Assembly: GCA_016707605.1 (NCBI GenBank)
Contig: JADJHJ010000012.1
Coordinates: forward strand, 62,001 to 126,000
Direction: 5' to 3'
Length of the DNA stretch: 64,000 bases
From: Candidatus Promineofilum glycogenicum
Lineage (GTDB): Bacteria > Chloroflexota > Anaerolineae > Promineifilales > Promineifilaceae
Position 1 is the stretch's first letter. The number at the start of each line of letters is the position of its first letter. Both the position numbers and the translations under genes were made by a program. The notes below the pieces were generated by a model, which worked only from the letters and a program-made list of their open reading frames with translations, did not search any database and was not told the origin of the DNA. Shown here one piece after another: positions 34,813 to 42,888 of the stretch.

Positions 34813-36054
34813 CTAGGGGATGTTCAGCCGGTAGATGGGCGCCGATTCGGACGCCGTACCGAGATACAGGTAGCCGAGGCGGTCTTCGCCGATGATGTTG
34901 ATCATGTCCGTTTCGGCCACACCCAGCAACGTCCGCTGCCAGACGCCGCTGCCGTCGCGAACCAGGGCGAAGACCTGCCGGCTGCACATGTCGGCGAAGA
35001 TGTAGCGGCCGTCGTTGGGGTTGTGGGCCGGGCGGTTGACCTTGCCGCCAATGACGGCGCAGCGGCCGCTGCCGTCCTTGTGCGGGTACTCGTGGATGGC
35101 TCGCTTGAACAGTGACGGGCTTTGGCACTGCGGCACTTCGTTCGTCTCCGGGAAGACAAAGCCGCCTTCCATGCACGGCCAGCCGAAGTTGTACCCCTTC
35201 ACGCTCAGCGGAGCCAAATTGATCTCCTCCCAGAGGTAGTCGCCCACTTCACCGATGAAGATGCCGCCGCCGACGTGGTCAATGTCGAAGCGCCACGGAT
35301 TGCGCAGGCCGTAGACCCAGTGCTCTTCGCTAATGGTCAGCGGGCTGCGCCCCTGGCTTAGGGCGGTGTCTACCTCGTCAACGTCCAGCCGGCTGATCTT
35401 GCCCTTGGGCGAGTTGTCGCTCTGGGCGATGAGCAGCAGCCGGTCGTCGCCCATGCCGACGTAGAGCATGTTGTCGCGCGGGTCAAACTCCATGCCGCCG
35501 CCTTTGTGGACGTTGAACGACTGCTTCTCGTATTGCAGGATCACCTCGCTGGCCGGGTCAGCCACGTTGGGGTCGGCCGAGACGCGGAAGCGCGAGACGA
35601 CGAAGTGGACGTTGATGATCACCCCGTCATCGGAGCCGGTAGTGTAGCTGACGTAAAAGTAGCCGTGGCCGGGCGAGGACGGATCGCTGTAGCCAGGGTG
35701 GAAGGCGACGTCGAAGAAGCCGTACTCGCCGCTGTGGCTGATGACCCGGTTGCGGATGTCGAGGAAGGTCGTGACGTGGCCGTCGGGGTGAAGCACCTTC
35801 ACCACGCCGGCGCGCTCGGCCACAAACAGGCGGTCGTCGCCGGCGTGGGTTACTTCGGTCACCTGGTTGAAGCCGCTGCCCAACGGGGCGACGCCAAAGC
35901 CGGGCTTGCCGGCGGCGATGGGCAGGTAGGCGCGGTGGGTGGCGGTGTCCTCGGCCGATGTGGCGCGGGCGACGATAATGAGCAGGGCGGCCAGACCAAT
36001 GAGCAGGATGGTCGACCGGCCGGAGCACTGCGGTGCAAGACGGATGCGGCTCAT
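34813..36054 (-). CDS. PQQ-type (soluble glucose/sorbosone-like) sugar dehydrogenase copy 2, intact
   Basis: 413 residues. Signal peptide (STILLIGLAALLIIVARATSA), YLPIAAG, then the six-blade propeller: VTHAGDDRLFVAERAG, YGFFDVAFHPGYSDP, HKGGGMEFDPRDNMLYVGMGDD, YGLRNPWRFDIDHVG, GYNFGWPCMEG, IYRLNIP. His in THAGDD and the Arg in GLRNPWR correspond to family PQQ-site positions. Extracytoplasmic. Tandem duplicate of 33519-34776; the intact copy is the likely functional one. Ribosome site GGAGGGAG just before the ATG at 36054; divergent from a Gfo/Idh/MocA oxidoreductase. Confidence 0.88.
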   Translation of the reverse strand: MSRIRLAPQCSGRSTILLIGLAALLIIVARATSAEDTATHRAYLPIAAGKPGFGVAPLGSGFNQVTEVTHAGDDRLFVAERAGVVKVLHPDGHVTTFLDIRNRVISHSGEYGFFDVAFHPGYSDPSSPGHGYFYVSYTTGSDDGVIINVHFVVSRFRVSADPNVADPASEVILQYEKQSFNVHKGGGMEFDPRDNMLYVGMGDDRLLLIAQSDNSPKGKISRLDVDEVDTALSQGRSPLTISEEHWVYGLRNPWRFDIDHVGGGIFIGEVGDYLWEEINLAPLSVKGYNFGWPCMEGGFVFPETNEVPQCQSPSLFKRAIHEYPHKDGSGRCAVIGGKVNRPAHNPNDGRYIFADMCSRQVFALVRDGSGVWQRTLLGVAETDMINIIGEDRLGYLYLGTASESAPIYRLNIP

Positions 36055-36184
36055 GGTTCTCCCTCCGAACGAGGACAGTATAGCATGAGTTGGCCGGGGC
36101 GCACGTGGGAATGCGCCTTCCTTTGCCCGGACAGCGGAGCCAAATTACAATGAGCCACTTACCATTTAGCCCAAGGAGTATCCG

Positions 36185-37186
36185 ATGACCAAAGTCCGCT
36201 GGGGCCTGCTGTCCACCGCCAACATCAACAAGCGACTCATTCCCGCCATTCGCGCTTCGGAGCGGGGCGAACTGGTGGCTGTGGCCAGCCGCCGCCAGGC
36301 CGCGGCCGACACCTACGCCGCCGAATGGGGCATCCCCCAGGCCTTCGGGAGCTACGGGGCCATGTTGGCTTCGGGCGAGGTGGACGTGGTCTACATCGGC
36401 CTGCCCAACCACCTGCACGCCGACTGGACCGTCCGGGCGCTGGAGCATGGGCTGCACGTGCTGTGCGAGAAGCCGTTCGCCCTGACGCTGGCCGACGTGG
36501 ATCGCATGGCCGACGCGGCGCGCGACAATGGCCGCGTGCTGGCCGAGGCGTTCATGTATCGCCACCACCCGCAGACAAAGGCCGTCGGCGAGTGGCTGCG
36601 GGCCGGGCGGCTGGGGGCGATCAGCCTCTTCCGCGGCACGTTCAGCTTCACCCTGACCGACCACCGCAACGTGCGCCTCATCCCGGAGTGGGGCGGCGGC
36701 AGCCTGTGGGACATCGGCGTCTACCCGATCAGCTTTGCCCAGTACGTTATGGGCGGGCCGCCGGAGTGGGTCTTCGGCGACCAGCGGCGGGGCGGGGCGG
36801 GCGTCGACGTGGCCTTCAGCGGCACGCTGCACTACGCCGACGGGGCGATGGCCCAGATCAGCAGCGCCTTTGATGTGCCCTGGTACACCCACGTCGACGT
36901 GCTGGGCGAGCGGGGGCGGCTGGTGCTCAATCGGCCGTTCACCGGGCTGGTGGGCGGGCAGCGGCGGCTGACGTTCATCGACGCTCAGGACAACGCCGAG
37001 GAAGTGCCGGTGGAGGAGCAAGAGCTATACAGCGGTGAGGTCGAGGACATGCACGACGCCGTCCTCGACGGCCGCCCGCCCTATCTGGGACTGGACGAGA
37101 CGCGCAACCACGTGCGGACGGTGTTGGCGCTGTATGAGTCGGCGCGGCGGGGGGAGAGGGTGTTTGTGGAGGAGATTAGTGACTAA
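36185..37186 (+). CDS. Gfo/Idh/MocA-family oxidoreductase
   Basis: 333 residues. Rossmann start VRWGLLSTANINKRLIPAI, VDVVYIGLPNHLHADW, and the catalytic-lysine motif HVLCEKPFALTLAD. The C-terminal sheet has GGGSLWDIGVYPISFAQYVMGG. Such enzymes oxidise or reduce sugars, inositols or their derivatives with NAD(P). Adjacent secreted sugar dehydrogenases make a sugar-oxidation context plausible. AAGGAG precedes the ATG. Confidence 0.92.
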   Translation: MTKVRWGLLSTANINKRLIPAIRASERGELVAVASRRQAAADTYAAEWGIPQAFGSYGAMLASGEVDVVYIGLPNHLHADWTVRALEHGLHVLCEKPFALTLADVDRMADAARDNGRVLAEAFMYRHHPQTKAVGEWLRAGRLGAISLFRGTFSFTLTDHRNVRLIPEWGGGSLWDIGVYPISFAQYVMGGPPEWVFGDQRRGGAGVDVAFSGTLHYADGAMAQISSAFDVPWYTHVDVLGERGRLVLNRPFTGLVGGQRRLTFIDAQDNAEEVPVEEQELYSGEVEDMHDAVLDGRPPYLGLDETRNHVRTVLALYESARRGERVFVEEISD

Positions 37187-37195
37187 AGTTCGTGG

Positions 37196-37201
37196 TATAA
37201 T
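37196..37201 (+). promoter_or_regulatory. TATAAT -10 box of the toxin-antitoxin pair
   Basis: TATAAT 17 bases before the antitoxin ATG, overlapping the end of the preceding gene region; no good -35 match. GGAGG ribosome site in between. Confidence 0.35.
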
Positions 37202-37217
37202 AGTTCCGGAGGCAGGA

Positions 37218-37598
37218 ATGACGGAAACGATTACCGCTATCTACGAGAATGGCGTGTTGCGCCCTCTAAAGCCGTTGAGGCTAAAAGAGCAACAACGAGT
37301 AAAAGTCCAGTTGTTGCCCGAGGACACGCAAGAGCTTGCCCTCCAGCGGGAGGTTGTTCATCAATGGCTCAAAGATGAAGACCTACTGGCTGAGTGGGAC
37401 GATGAGAGCCTTGAGGAGAGGCAAGCTATTCTGAACGATTTTCTCACTGCTGGCCTGATCGAAGAGCGCCCCTGGCTAGACGTACCCGACGAAGATCCAG
37501 TAAGCCCAGAAGAACGTGCTGAGTTGGCCCGATTATTGGGAAGTGTGCCAGGTAAGCCGTTGAGCGAGACCATTATTGAAGAGCGAGGCGAGTGGTGA
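37218..37598 (+). CDS. Antitoxin, AF2212/DUF104-like N-terminus
   Basis: 126 residues. TITAIYENGVLRPLKPLRLKEQQRVKVQLLPED is the AF2212-like antitoxin fold typically found before PIN toxins. After residue 40 comes an acidic helical extension (LKDEDLLAEWDDESLEERQ ... DPVSPEERAELARLLGSVPGKPLSETI), longer than the usual 65-75 residues. It may wrap the toxin active site. Its TGA stop lies within the toxin start (GTG at 37592), so the two are coupled. AT-richer than its neighbours, consistent with a transferred cassette. Confidence 0.85.
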   Translation: MTETITAIYENGVLRPLKPLRLKEQQRVKVQLLPEDTQELALQREVVHQWLKDEDLLAEWDDESLEERQAILNDFLTAGLIEERPWLDVPDEDPVSPEERAELARLLGSVPGKPLSETIIEERGEW

Positions 37599-38050
37599 CG
37601 ACCCTTTTCTTCGATACAAGTGCTCTCTTGAAACGCTACATCGACGAGACCGGTAGCGAACGAGTACGGGCACTCATACAAACATCGCCCGGCCCTATGT
37701 TCATTTCGGCGATCACGCGCATTGAGATGGCGTGTGCGTTTGCCCGGCGTGAACGCGAAGGCTCATTCTCTTCAACCACGCGCGACCGACTCTGGGAGGC
37801 ATTTCGATTTGATTCCGTCCATCATTTCCGGTTTATCAGAGTTGGCATTGAAACTCTAGCTGCTGCTGAGCAGCTTGCGTTTCGTTATTCGCTGAGGGCT
37901 TATGACGCTGTACAACTGGCTTCCGCCCAGTTTGCTATCCGCCGCCTGCGGAAGATCGGCAGACAAGGTGTCATTTTTCTATCCGCCGACGCTCGCTTGC
38001 TCGGGTTCGCTAAATCAGAAGGGTTTACTATTTTGAACCCGCTCGAATGA
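37592..38050 (+). CDS. PIN-domain ribonuclease toxin (VapC-like)
   Basis: 152 residues; GTG start overlaps the antitoxin stop. Acidic PIN catalytic set: Asp in LFFDTSALLKRYI, Glu in ITRIEMACAF, Asp in LRAYDAVQLA, Asp in FLSADARLLGFAKSEGF. Magnesium-dependent RNase that cleaves tRNA or other RNA when freed from its antitoxin (family knowledge). Second such pair in the window is at 58127-58733. Confidence 0.9.
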   Translation: MVTTLFFDTSALLKRYIDETGSERVRALIQTSPGPMFISAITRIEMACAFARREREGSFSSTTRDRLWEAFRFDSVHHFRFIRVGIETLAAAEQLAFRYSLRAYDAVQLASAQFAIRRLRKIGRQGVIFLSADARLLGFAKSEGFTILNPLE

Positions 38051-38519
38051 GTCTTAAAGGGGGTGTTTGTTGCGGAGTAATGGGGTTCTTATCGGCGTCT
38101 ATTCGCACGTCTGACCTCACAGCGTATTACTTTCTTCTAGGCGGCTGTCAGCAAGTTCTTGACCTCTCAATCAAATCTGCTATACATCCTAGGTAATTCT
38201 CCGCGCGGCCGCCCGGCCGCCGGCTGCCCAGCTGTTCGCGGCTGAACATTGAACCTGTAACACGTCCATTGTGCCGCATAGACGCGGCCAACCCAAGCGC
38301 CGCCGGAGGGGAACCGCAAGGTCGGCGGCGCGCCCGGCGAGGATGGGAAGTTCTGTCCGGGAGGTGAACGGCGACCAACAATCAGATAACCCCATGAACC
38401 CAACCACCGGCGGCGCACCGCGCGGCCGTTTATCCTTTCTCGCATCGCACCCAATTATGAAGCCACAACCCCTTTGCCGACGGTGGCAAGCGGATAGATA
38501 GAGAGGAGAGACCTTCCCC
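38051..38519. other. Intergenic region before the amylase, no gene recognised
   Basis: 469 bases, AT-rich near the toxin and GC-rich towards 38520. No convincing coding frame or repeat family member. GAGAGGAGAGA upstream of the amylase ATG is its ribosome site. Confidence 0.5.
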
Positions 38520-41500
38520 ATGACCAACCGAACGACGCGAATTCTGGCCACAATGGCTGTGCTGCTGCTGGGCCTGATGCTGGCCGGGGCGGCGGCGGCC
38601 GACCATCTTCCCAACCCCACCAGCGTGACCATTGCCGGCAGCTTCCAGAGCGAACTGGGCTGCACGCAGCAGATCGGCGGCAGTGGCGGCGACTGGGAGC
38701 CGCCCTGCGCCCTAACCCACCTGGCCTATGACGCCGACGATGACGTCTGGCAGGGCACATTCAACGTTGCCTCCGGCCCGCAGGAGTATAAGGCCGCGCT
38801 CAATGACACCTGGGACAACTCGTTCCCCAGTGGCAACGTGTCCCTGACCGGCGCTGGGAACCCGGTCAAGTTCTACTACGACCACAAGACCCACTTCGTC
38901 AGTGACAGCACCAAGCTGATCATCGTCGCCGTCGGCAACTGGCAGCAGGAGATCGGCTGTACCGGCAACTGGGCGCCCGACTGTCTGCGCGGCTGGATGA
39001 CCGACGTGGACAACGATGGCACTTACACCTTCGAGACGACCGAAATCGGGGCCGGCAACTGGGAGGGCAAAGGAGCCACGGGCGAGAGTTGGAGCAACCC
39101 CAACTTCCCGGCCGACAACATCCCCTTCACTGTGCCCGCCGGCGGCGCGCAGGTCGTCTTCTCCTTCGTCGATGCCACGGACACCATGAGCATCGACGTC
39201 TACCCGCTGGGCCACGGCAATGACAACAACGTCGAATTCGATGGCCTGGGCCACAACAGCCACGACACGCTCTACCGCGTGCCCTTCGGCGCGGTGACGC
39301 CCGGCACGGAAGTCATCCTGCGCTTCCGCACCTATCACAACGACGTGACCGGCGTGCGCGCCCGCGTCTGGGACGACGTGGCCCAGGCGCAGTTCTTCCT
39401 TAACTTCGAACTCGTTGCCGCCGACGTGTCGTGCTACGACGACGCCCAGCCCGACGAGACCTGCGACTTCTGGCAGGCGTCGTTGACGCCGGCCGAGCCG
39501 ACCAGCTACTACTACCGCTTCATCATCACCGACGGCACCGACACGGCCAACTATGAGGACGATGAGCAGCGCGACGGCGGCTGGGGCGAGGCGCGCGACA
39601 ACTTCAACGACTGGGGCTACGTCATCCAGGTTCACGAGCCGGACTTCAAGCCGATTAGCTGGTTGCAGAACGGCGTCATGTACCAGATCTTCCCCGACCG
39701 CTTCAACAACGGCCGGACGGCCAACGACCCCAACATCAATCTGCCGCGCTACGGCTGGCCGACCAACGCCCTGGATCGCATCATCCGCAAGGCGTGGACC
39801 GACCTGCCCGAAGGGTATTGCCGCTTCTACGTCAACCCGGCCCAGCCCTGCACCGAAACGCCGCGCGGCCGCGACTACTTCGGCGGCGACCTGGCTGGTG
39901 TCCAGAGCCGGCTCAACTACCTGAAGTCGCTGGGCGTGACGGTCATCTACTTCAACCCCATCTTCGACGCCGCGTCGAACCACGCCTACGACACGCAGGA
40001 CTACCTGCGCATCGACCCGTTCTTCGGCACCAATCAGGAGTTCACCCAGTTGGCGCGGGCGGCCGATAAGGCGGGCATCCAAATCGTCCTTGACGGCGTG
40101 TTCAACCACGTCTCCTCCGACAGCAAGTACTTCGACCGCTACGGCCACTTCAGCGAAGTCGGCGCGTGCGAGAGCGTCAGTTCGCCCTACCGCAGCTGGT
40201 TCTACTTCTTCGATGAGGCGGGCGGGCCGTGCGCCGGGCCGAGCGGGCCGAACACGATGAACTACAACGCCTGGTTCGGCTTCGACAGCCTGCCGGTGCT
40301 GAACAAGAACGTCCAGGCCGTGCGCGACCTGTTCTACGCCGGGGCCAACAACGTCAATACCACCTGGCTGAGCCGCGGCGCGGACGGCTGGCGGCTCGAC
40401 GTAATGGGCGACGGCAGCTTCCCGGCCGACTTCTGGCAGGAGTTCCGCGTCGCCGTGAAGGACGAGAACCCCAACGCGCCGATCATCGGCGAGTTGTGGA
40501 AGAAGTTCGAGATTCTGCCCAAGACGCGCGGCGACCAGGCCGACACGGCCATGGGCTACCGCTTCCGCAACGCCATCCTGGGCTTCTTCGGCACCATCGA
40601 CGACAAGGGCTTTGTGGACGACGGCGAGAGCAACCAGCCGCCGACCCTCTTCGCCAGCAAGCTCATCTCTGTCCGCGAGGACAACGCCGACGCCAGCTAC
40701 TACACGATGATGAACATCCTGGGTAGCCACGACACGCGGCGCATCCTGTGGGCGCTGACGCCGGGCGAGCGCAACCGCGAAGAGCGCGAGTTCAACGCCG
40801 CCAATCTGGCCCGCGGCAAGACGCTGCTGAAGCTGGCCGCCGTGGTGCAGATGACCACCCCCGGCACGCCGACCATCTACTACGGCGACGAAGTGGCCAT
40901 GACCGGCGACGACGACCCCGACGACCGGCGGACTTTCCCCTGGAATGGCGCCAAGCCTGGCGGCGACGCGGCCATGCTGGCCCACTACACCAAGTTGACC
41001 CAACTGCGCAACAGCAACAAGGTCTTCCGCCAGGGGGCGATGACCTTCCTGTTGACCGACGACACGGCGCGCACGATGGCCTACATCATGCGCACCAACA
41101 CCGAGGCCGCCGTCGTGGCCGTCAACCGCAACGACACGCCGCAGACGCTGGTCATTGACGCCCACGGCCGCCTGCCCAATGCCGTCCGGCTGACCGACGC
41201 CCTGGGCACGCTGCCGGGGACGATCACCGCCGCCAACGGCGTCATCACCGTCCAACTGCCCGCCCTCAGCGCGGCCATCCTGATGCCCGTGCGCGGGCAA
41301 GACCTGGTGGCCCCGCGCGCGCCGGCGGGCCTGACGGCCGAGGCCGGCAACGGCCAGGTCGCCCTCGACTGGAACGGCGTTCCCGGCGCGGTGGCCTACA
41401 ACGTCTACCGCAGCCCCGTCACCGGCGGCGGCTATGAGCTGATCGGCACGACCAGCGCCACGGAGTACGTCGACGACACGGCCGAGAATGGCCGCGACTA

Positions 41501-42617
41501 CTTCTACATCGTCCGCGCCGTGGATGCCGCGGGCAACGAAGGGCTGCCGTGCGATGAAGCCTCGGCCACGCCCTTCTTCCCCATCGGCTACGCGGTGCTC
41601 CAGTGGCCGCCGAACATGAGCTTCCCCGTCCGCACCAGTGGCAGCGACACGGTCTACGGCCGCGTCTTCGTCGCCGGTATCACCGACGCCAGCGGCGACC
41701 CCGCCACCATCTGGGCTGAGGTCGGCTATGGGCCGAACGGCAGCAACCCGAGCGGCTGGACGGCCTGGTGGCCGATGAGCTTCAATGTTCCCGACGGCAA
41801 CAACTACGAGTACAGTGGTAAGATGTTCCCGGAAGTGGCCGGCGAGTACGACTACCTGGTGCGCTTCAGCACCAATAACGGCCAGACCTGGGTCTACGGC
41901 GACGTGGACGGCTGGTATCCGCCGTTGCCGGCCAGCGACCAGTACAACGACCCCGGCGACATGACCGTGACGCCGCCGAGCGACACGACGCCGCCGGCCG
42001 CGCCGGTGCTGTCGCTGGAGAACGCCTCGCCGGAAGGCATCGAACTGAGCTGGACGGCCGTGGGCGACGCCGACTTCTACGAAGTGCTGCGCGCCGACAG
42101 CGCCGGCGGCCCCTACACCGAGGTGGGCCAGACCAGCGCGACGACCTTCACCGACACGAACGTGGTCGAAGACACGACCTACTTCTACGTCGTGCGCGCC
42201 GTGGATGCGTCGTTCAACCGCTCGGCCAACTCCAACGAGGTCGAGGCGACGGCCGCCCGCCGCACCGTCTCGGTGACGTTCAACGTCACCGTGCCGGCCA
42301 CGACCGACGCCACCGGCCGCGACGTCAACATCGTCGGCACGCTGGCGCGGCTCGACGGCGGCCACCCCGACTGGGATCCGGGCGCGACGCCGATGACCCG
42401 TGTCAACGCCACGTTGTGGACGATCACCCTGACCGGCAGGGAAGGGACGCAACTGGAGTACAAGTACGCCCTGGAAGATTGGGAGCACGGCGAGAAGGGC
42501 GCGTCGTGCGAAGAGTTGAGCAACCGGACGCTGACGCTGGACTACGGCCTGACCGGCGTGCAGACCGTCAACGACACGGTGCTGAACTGGCGCAATGTTG
42601 CGCCGTGCGGCAACTAG
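38520..42617 (+). CDS. Large secreted GH13 alpha-amylase/pullulanase-type enzyme
   Basis: 1,365 residues. Signal peptide 1-27; two X25/pullulanase-type beta domains (about 32-135 and 136-235, each with SFQSELGC / GNWQQEIGC ... W); an Ig-like N-domain of the neopullulanase sort (about 240-375); GH13 barrel about 380-800 with VFNHVSS, nucleophile Asp627 in GWRLDVMG, acid/base Glu658 in IIGELW and Asp738 in LGSHDTRR; FnIII modules (from AGLTAEAGNGQVALDW and from SPEGIELSWTAVGD); C-terminal CBM20 starch-binding domain from about 1255. Hydrolyses alpha-glucans outside the cell. A strong hairpin follows the stop. Confidence 0.93.
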   Translation: MTNRTTRILATMAVLLLGLMLAGAAAADHLPNPTSVTIAGSFQSELGCTQQIGGSGGDWEPPCALTHLAYDADDDVWQGTFNVASGPQEYKAALNDTWDNSFPSGNVSLTGAGNPVKFYYDHKTHFVSDSTKLIIVAVGNWQQEIGCTGNWAPDCLRGWMTDVDNDGTYTFETTEIGAGNWEGKGATGESWSNPNFPADNIPFTVPAGGAQVVFSFVDATDTMSIDVYPLGHGNDNNVEFDGLGHNSHDTLYRVPFGAVTPGTEVILRFRTYHNDVTGVRARVWDDVAQAQFFLNFELVAADVSCYDDAQPDETCDFWQASLTPAEPTSYYYRFIITDGTDTANYEDDEQRDGGWGEARDNFNDWGYVIQVHEPDFKPISWLQNGVMYQIFPDRFNNGRTANDPNINLPRYGWPTNALDRIIRKAWTDLPEGYCRFYVNPAQPCTETPRGRDYFGGDLAGVQSRLNYLKSLGVTVIYFNPIFDAASNHAYDTQDYLRIDPFFGTNQEFTQLARAADKAGIQIVLDGVFNHVSSDSKYFDRYGHFSEVGACESVSSPYRSWFYFFDEAGGPCAGPSGPNTMNYNAWFGFDSLPVLNKNVQAVRDLFYAGANNVNTTWLSRGADGWRLDVMGDGSFPADFWQEFRVAVKDENPNAPIIGELWKKFEILPKTRGDQADTAMGYRFRNAILGFFGTIDDKGFVDDGESNQPPTLFASKLISVREDNADASYYTMMNILGSHDTRRILWALTPGERNREEREFNAANLARGKTLLKLAAVVQMTTPGTPTIYYGDEVAMTGDDDPDDRRTFPWNGAKPGGDAAMLAHYTKLTQLRNSNKVFRQGAMTFLLTDDTARTMAYIMRTNTEAAVVAVNRNDTPQTLVIDAHGRLPNAVRLTDALGTLPGTITAANGVITVQLPALSAAILMPVRGQDLVAPRAPAGLTAEAGNGQVALDWNGVPGAVAYNVYRSPVTGGGYELIGTTSATEYVDDTAENGRDYFYIVRAVDAAGNEGLPCDEASATPFFPIGYAVLQWPPNMSFPVRTSGSDTVYGRVFVAGITDASGDPATIWAEVGYGPNGSNPSGWTAWWPMSFNVPDGNNYEYSGKMFPEVAGEYDYLVRFSTNNGQTWVYGDVDGWYPPLPASDQYNDPGDMTVTPPSDTTPPAAPVLSLENASPEGIELSWTAVGDADFYEVLRADSAGGPYTEVGQTSATTFTDTNVVEDTTYFYVVRAVDASFNRSANSNEVEATAARRTVSVTFNVTVPATTDATGRDVNIVGTLARLDGGHPDWDPGATPMTRVNATLWTITLTGREGTQLEYKYALEDWEHGEKGASCEELSNRTLTLDYGLTGVQTVNDTVLNWRNVAPCGN

Positions 42618-42631
42618 CAACAACTTTGGCC

Positions 42632-42671
42632 TACGTCGCGCCCAACTGGCCCACCGGTTGGGCGCGACGTA
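42632..42671 (+). terminator. Strong hairpin after the amylase gene
   Basis: TACGTCGCGCCCAAC, 10 bases, GTTGGGCGCGACGTA: perfect 15-bp stem starting 15 bases after the stop codon. No U-run. Confidence 0.6.
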
Positions 42672-42680
42672 CCTCGGTCC

Positions 42681-42716
42681 GTGACGAATGTCACCTGTTG
42701 AGGTGATATTCGTCAC
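42681..42716 (+). promoter_or_regulatory. Tandem CRP/FNR-type dyads
   Basis: GTGA-CGAATG-TCAC (42681-42694) and GTGA-TATTCG-TCAC (42703-42716), 22 bases apart start to start, i.e. on the same face of the helix. Together they also form an inverted repeat. They precede the secreted-protein gene starting at 42889. Confidence 0.5.
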
Positions 42717-42888
42717 TTGTTGATCCTGTCATCGGGGCTAGATAATCTCCATAGTCGCGCATACGTCCGTGCCGGTGTGCCGGGTCATCTGACCTAACTA
42801 GCCCCGGCGACTGGAGTAGGTGTAATGGATGTCGGCGCTGCCGGAGGGGCAGCCAAGCGGCCGACCGCACGGGCAGGGAGAGCCGGCC

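Noticed and set aside
38712..42716. Very long open frame antisense to the amylase gene
   Set aside because: High GC makes the antisense frame stop-free. Its translation is Val/Ala/Arg/His-rich low complexity with no domain, whereas the plus strand encodes a coherent GH13 enzyme.
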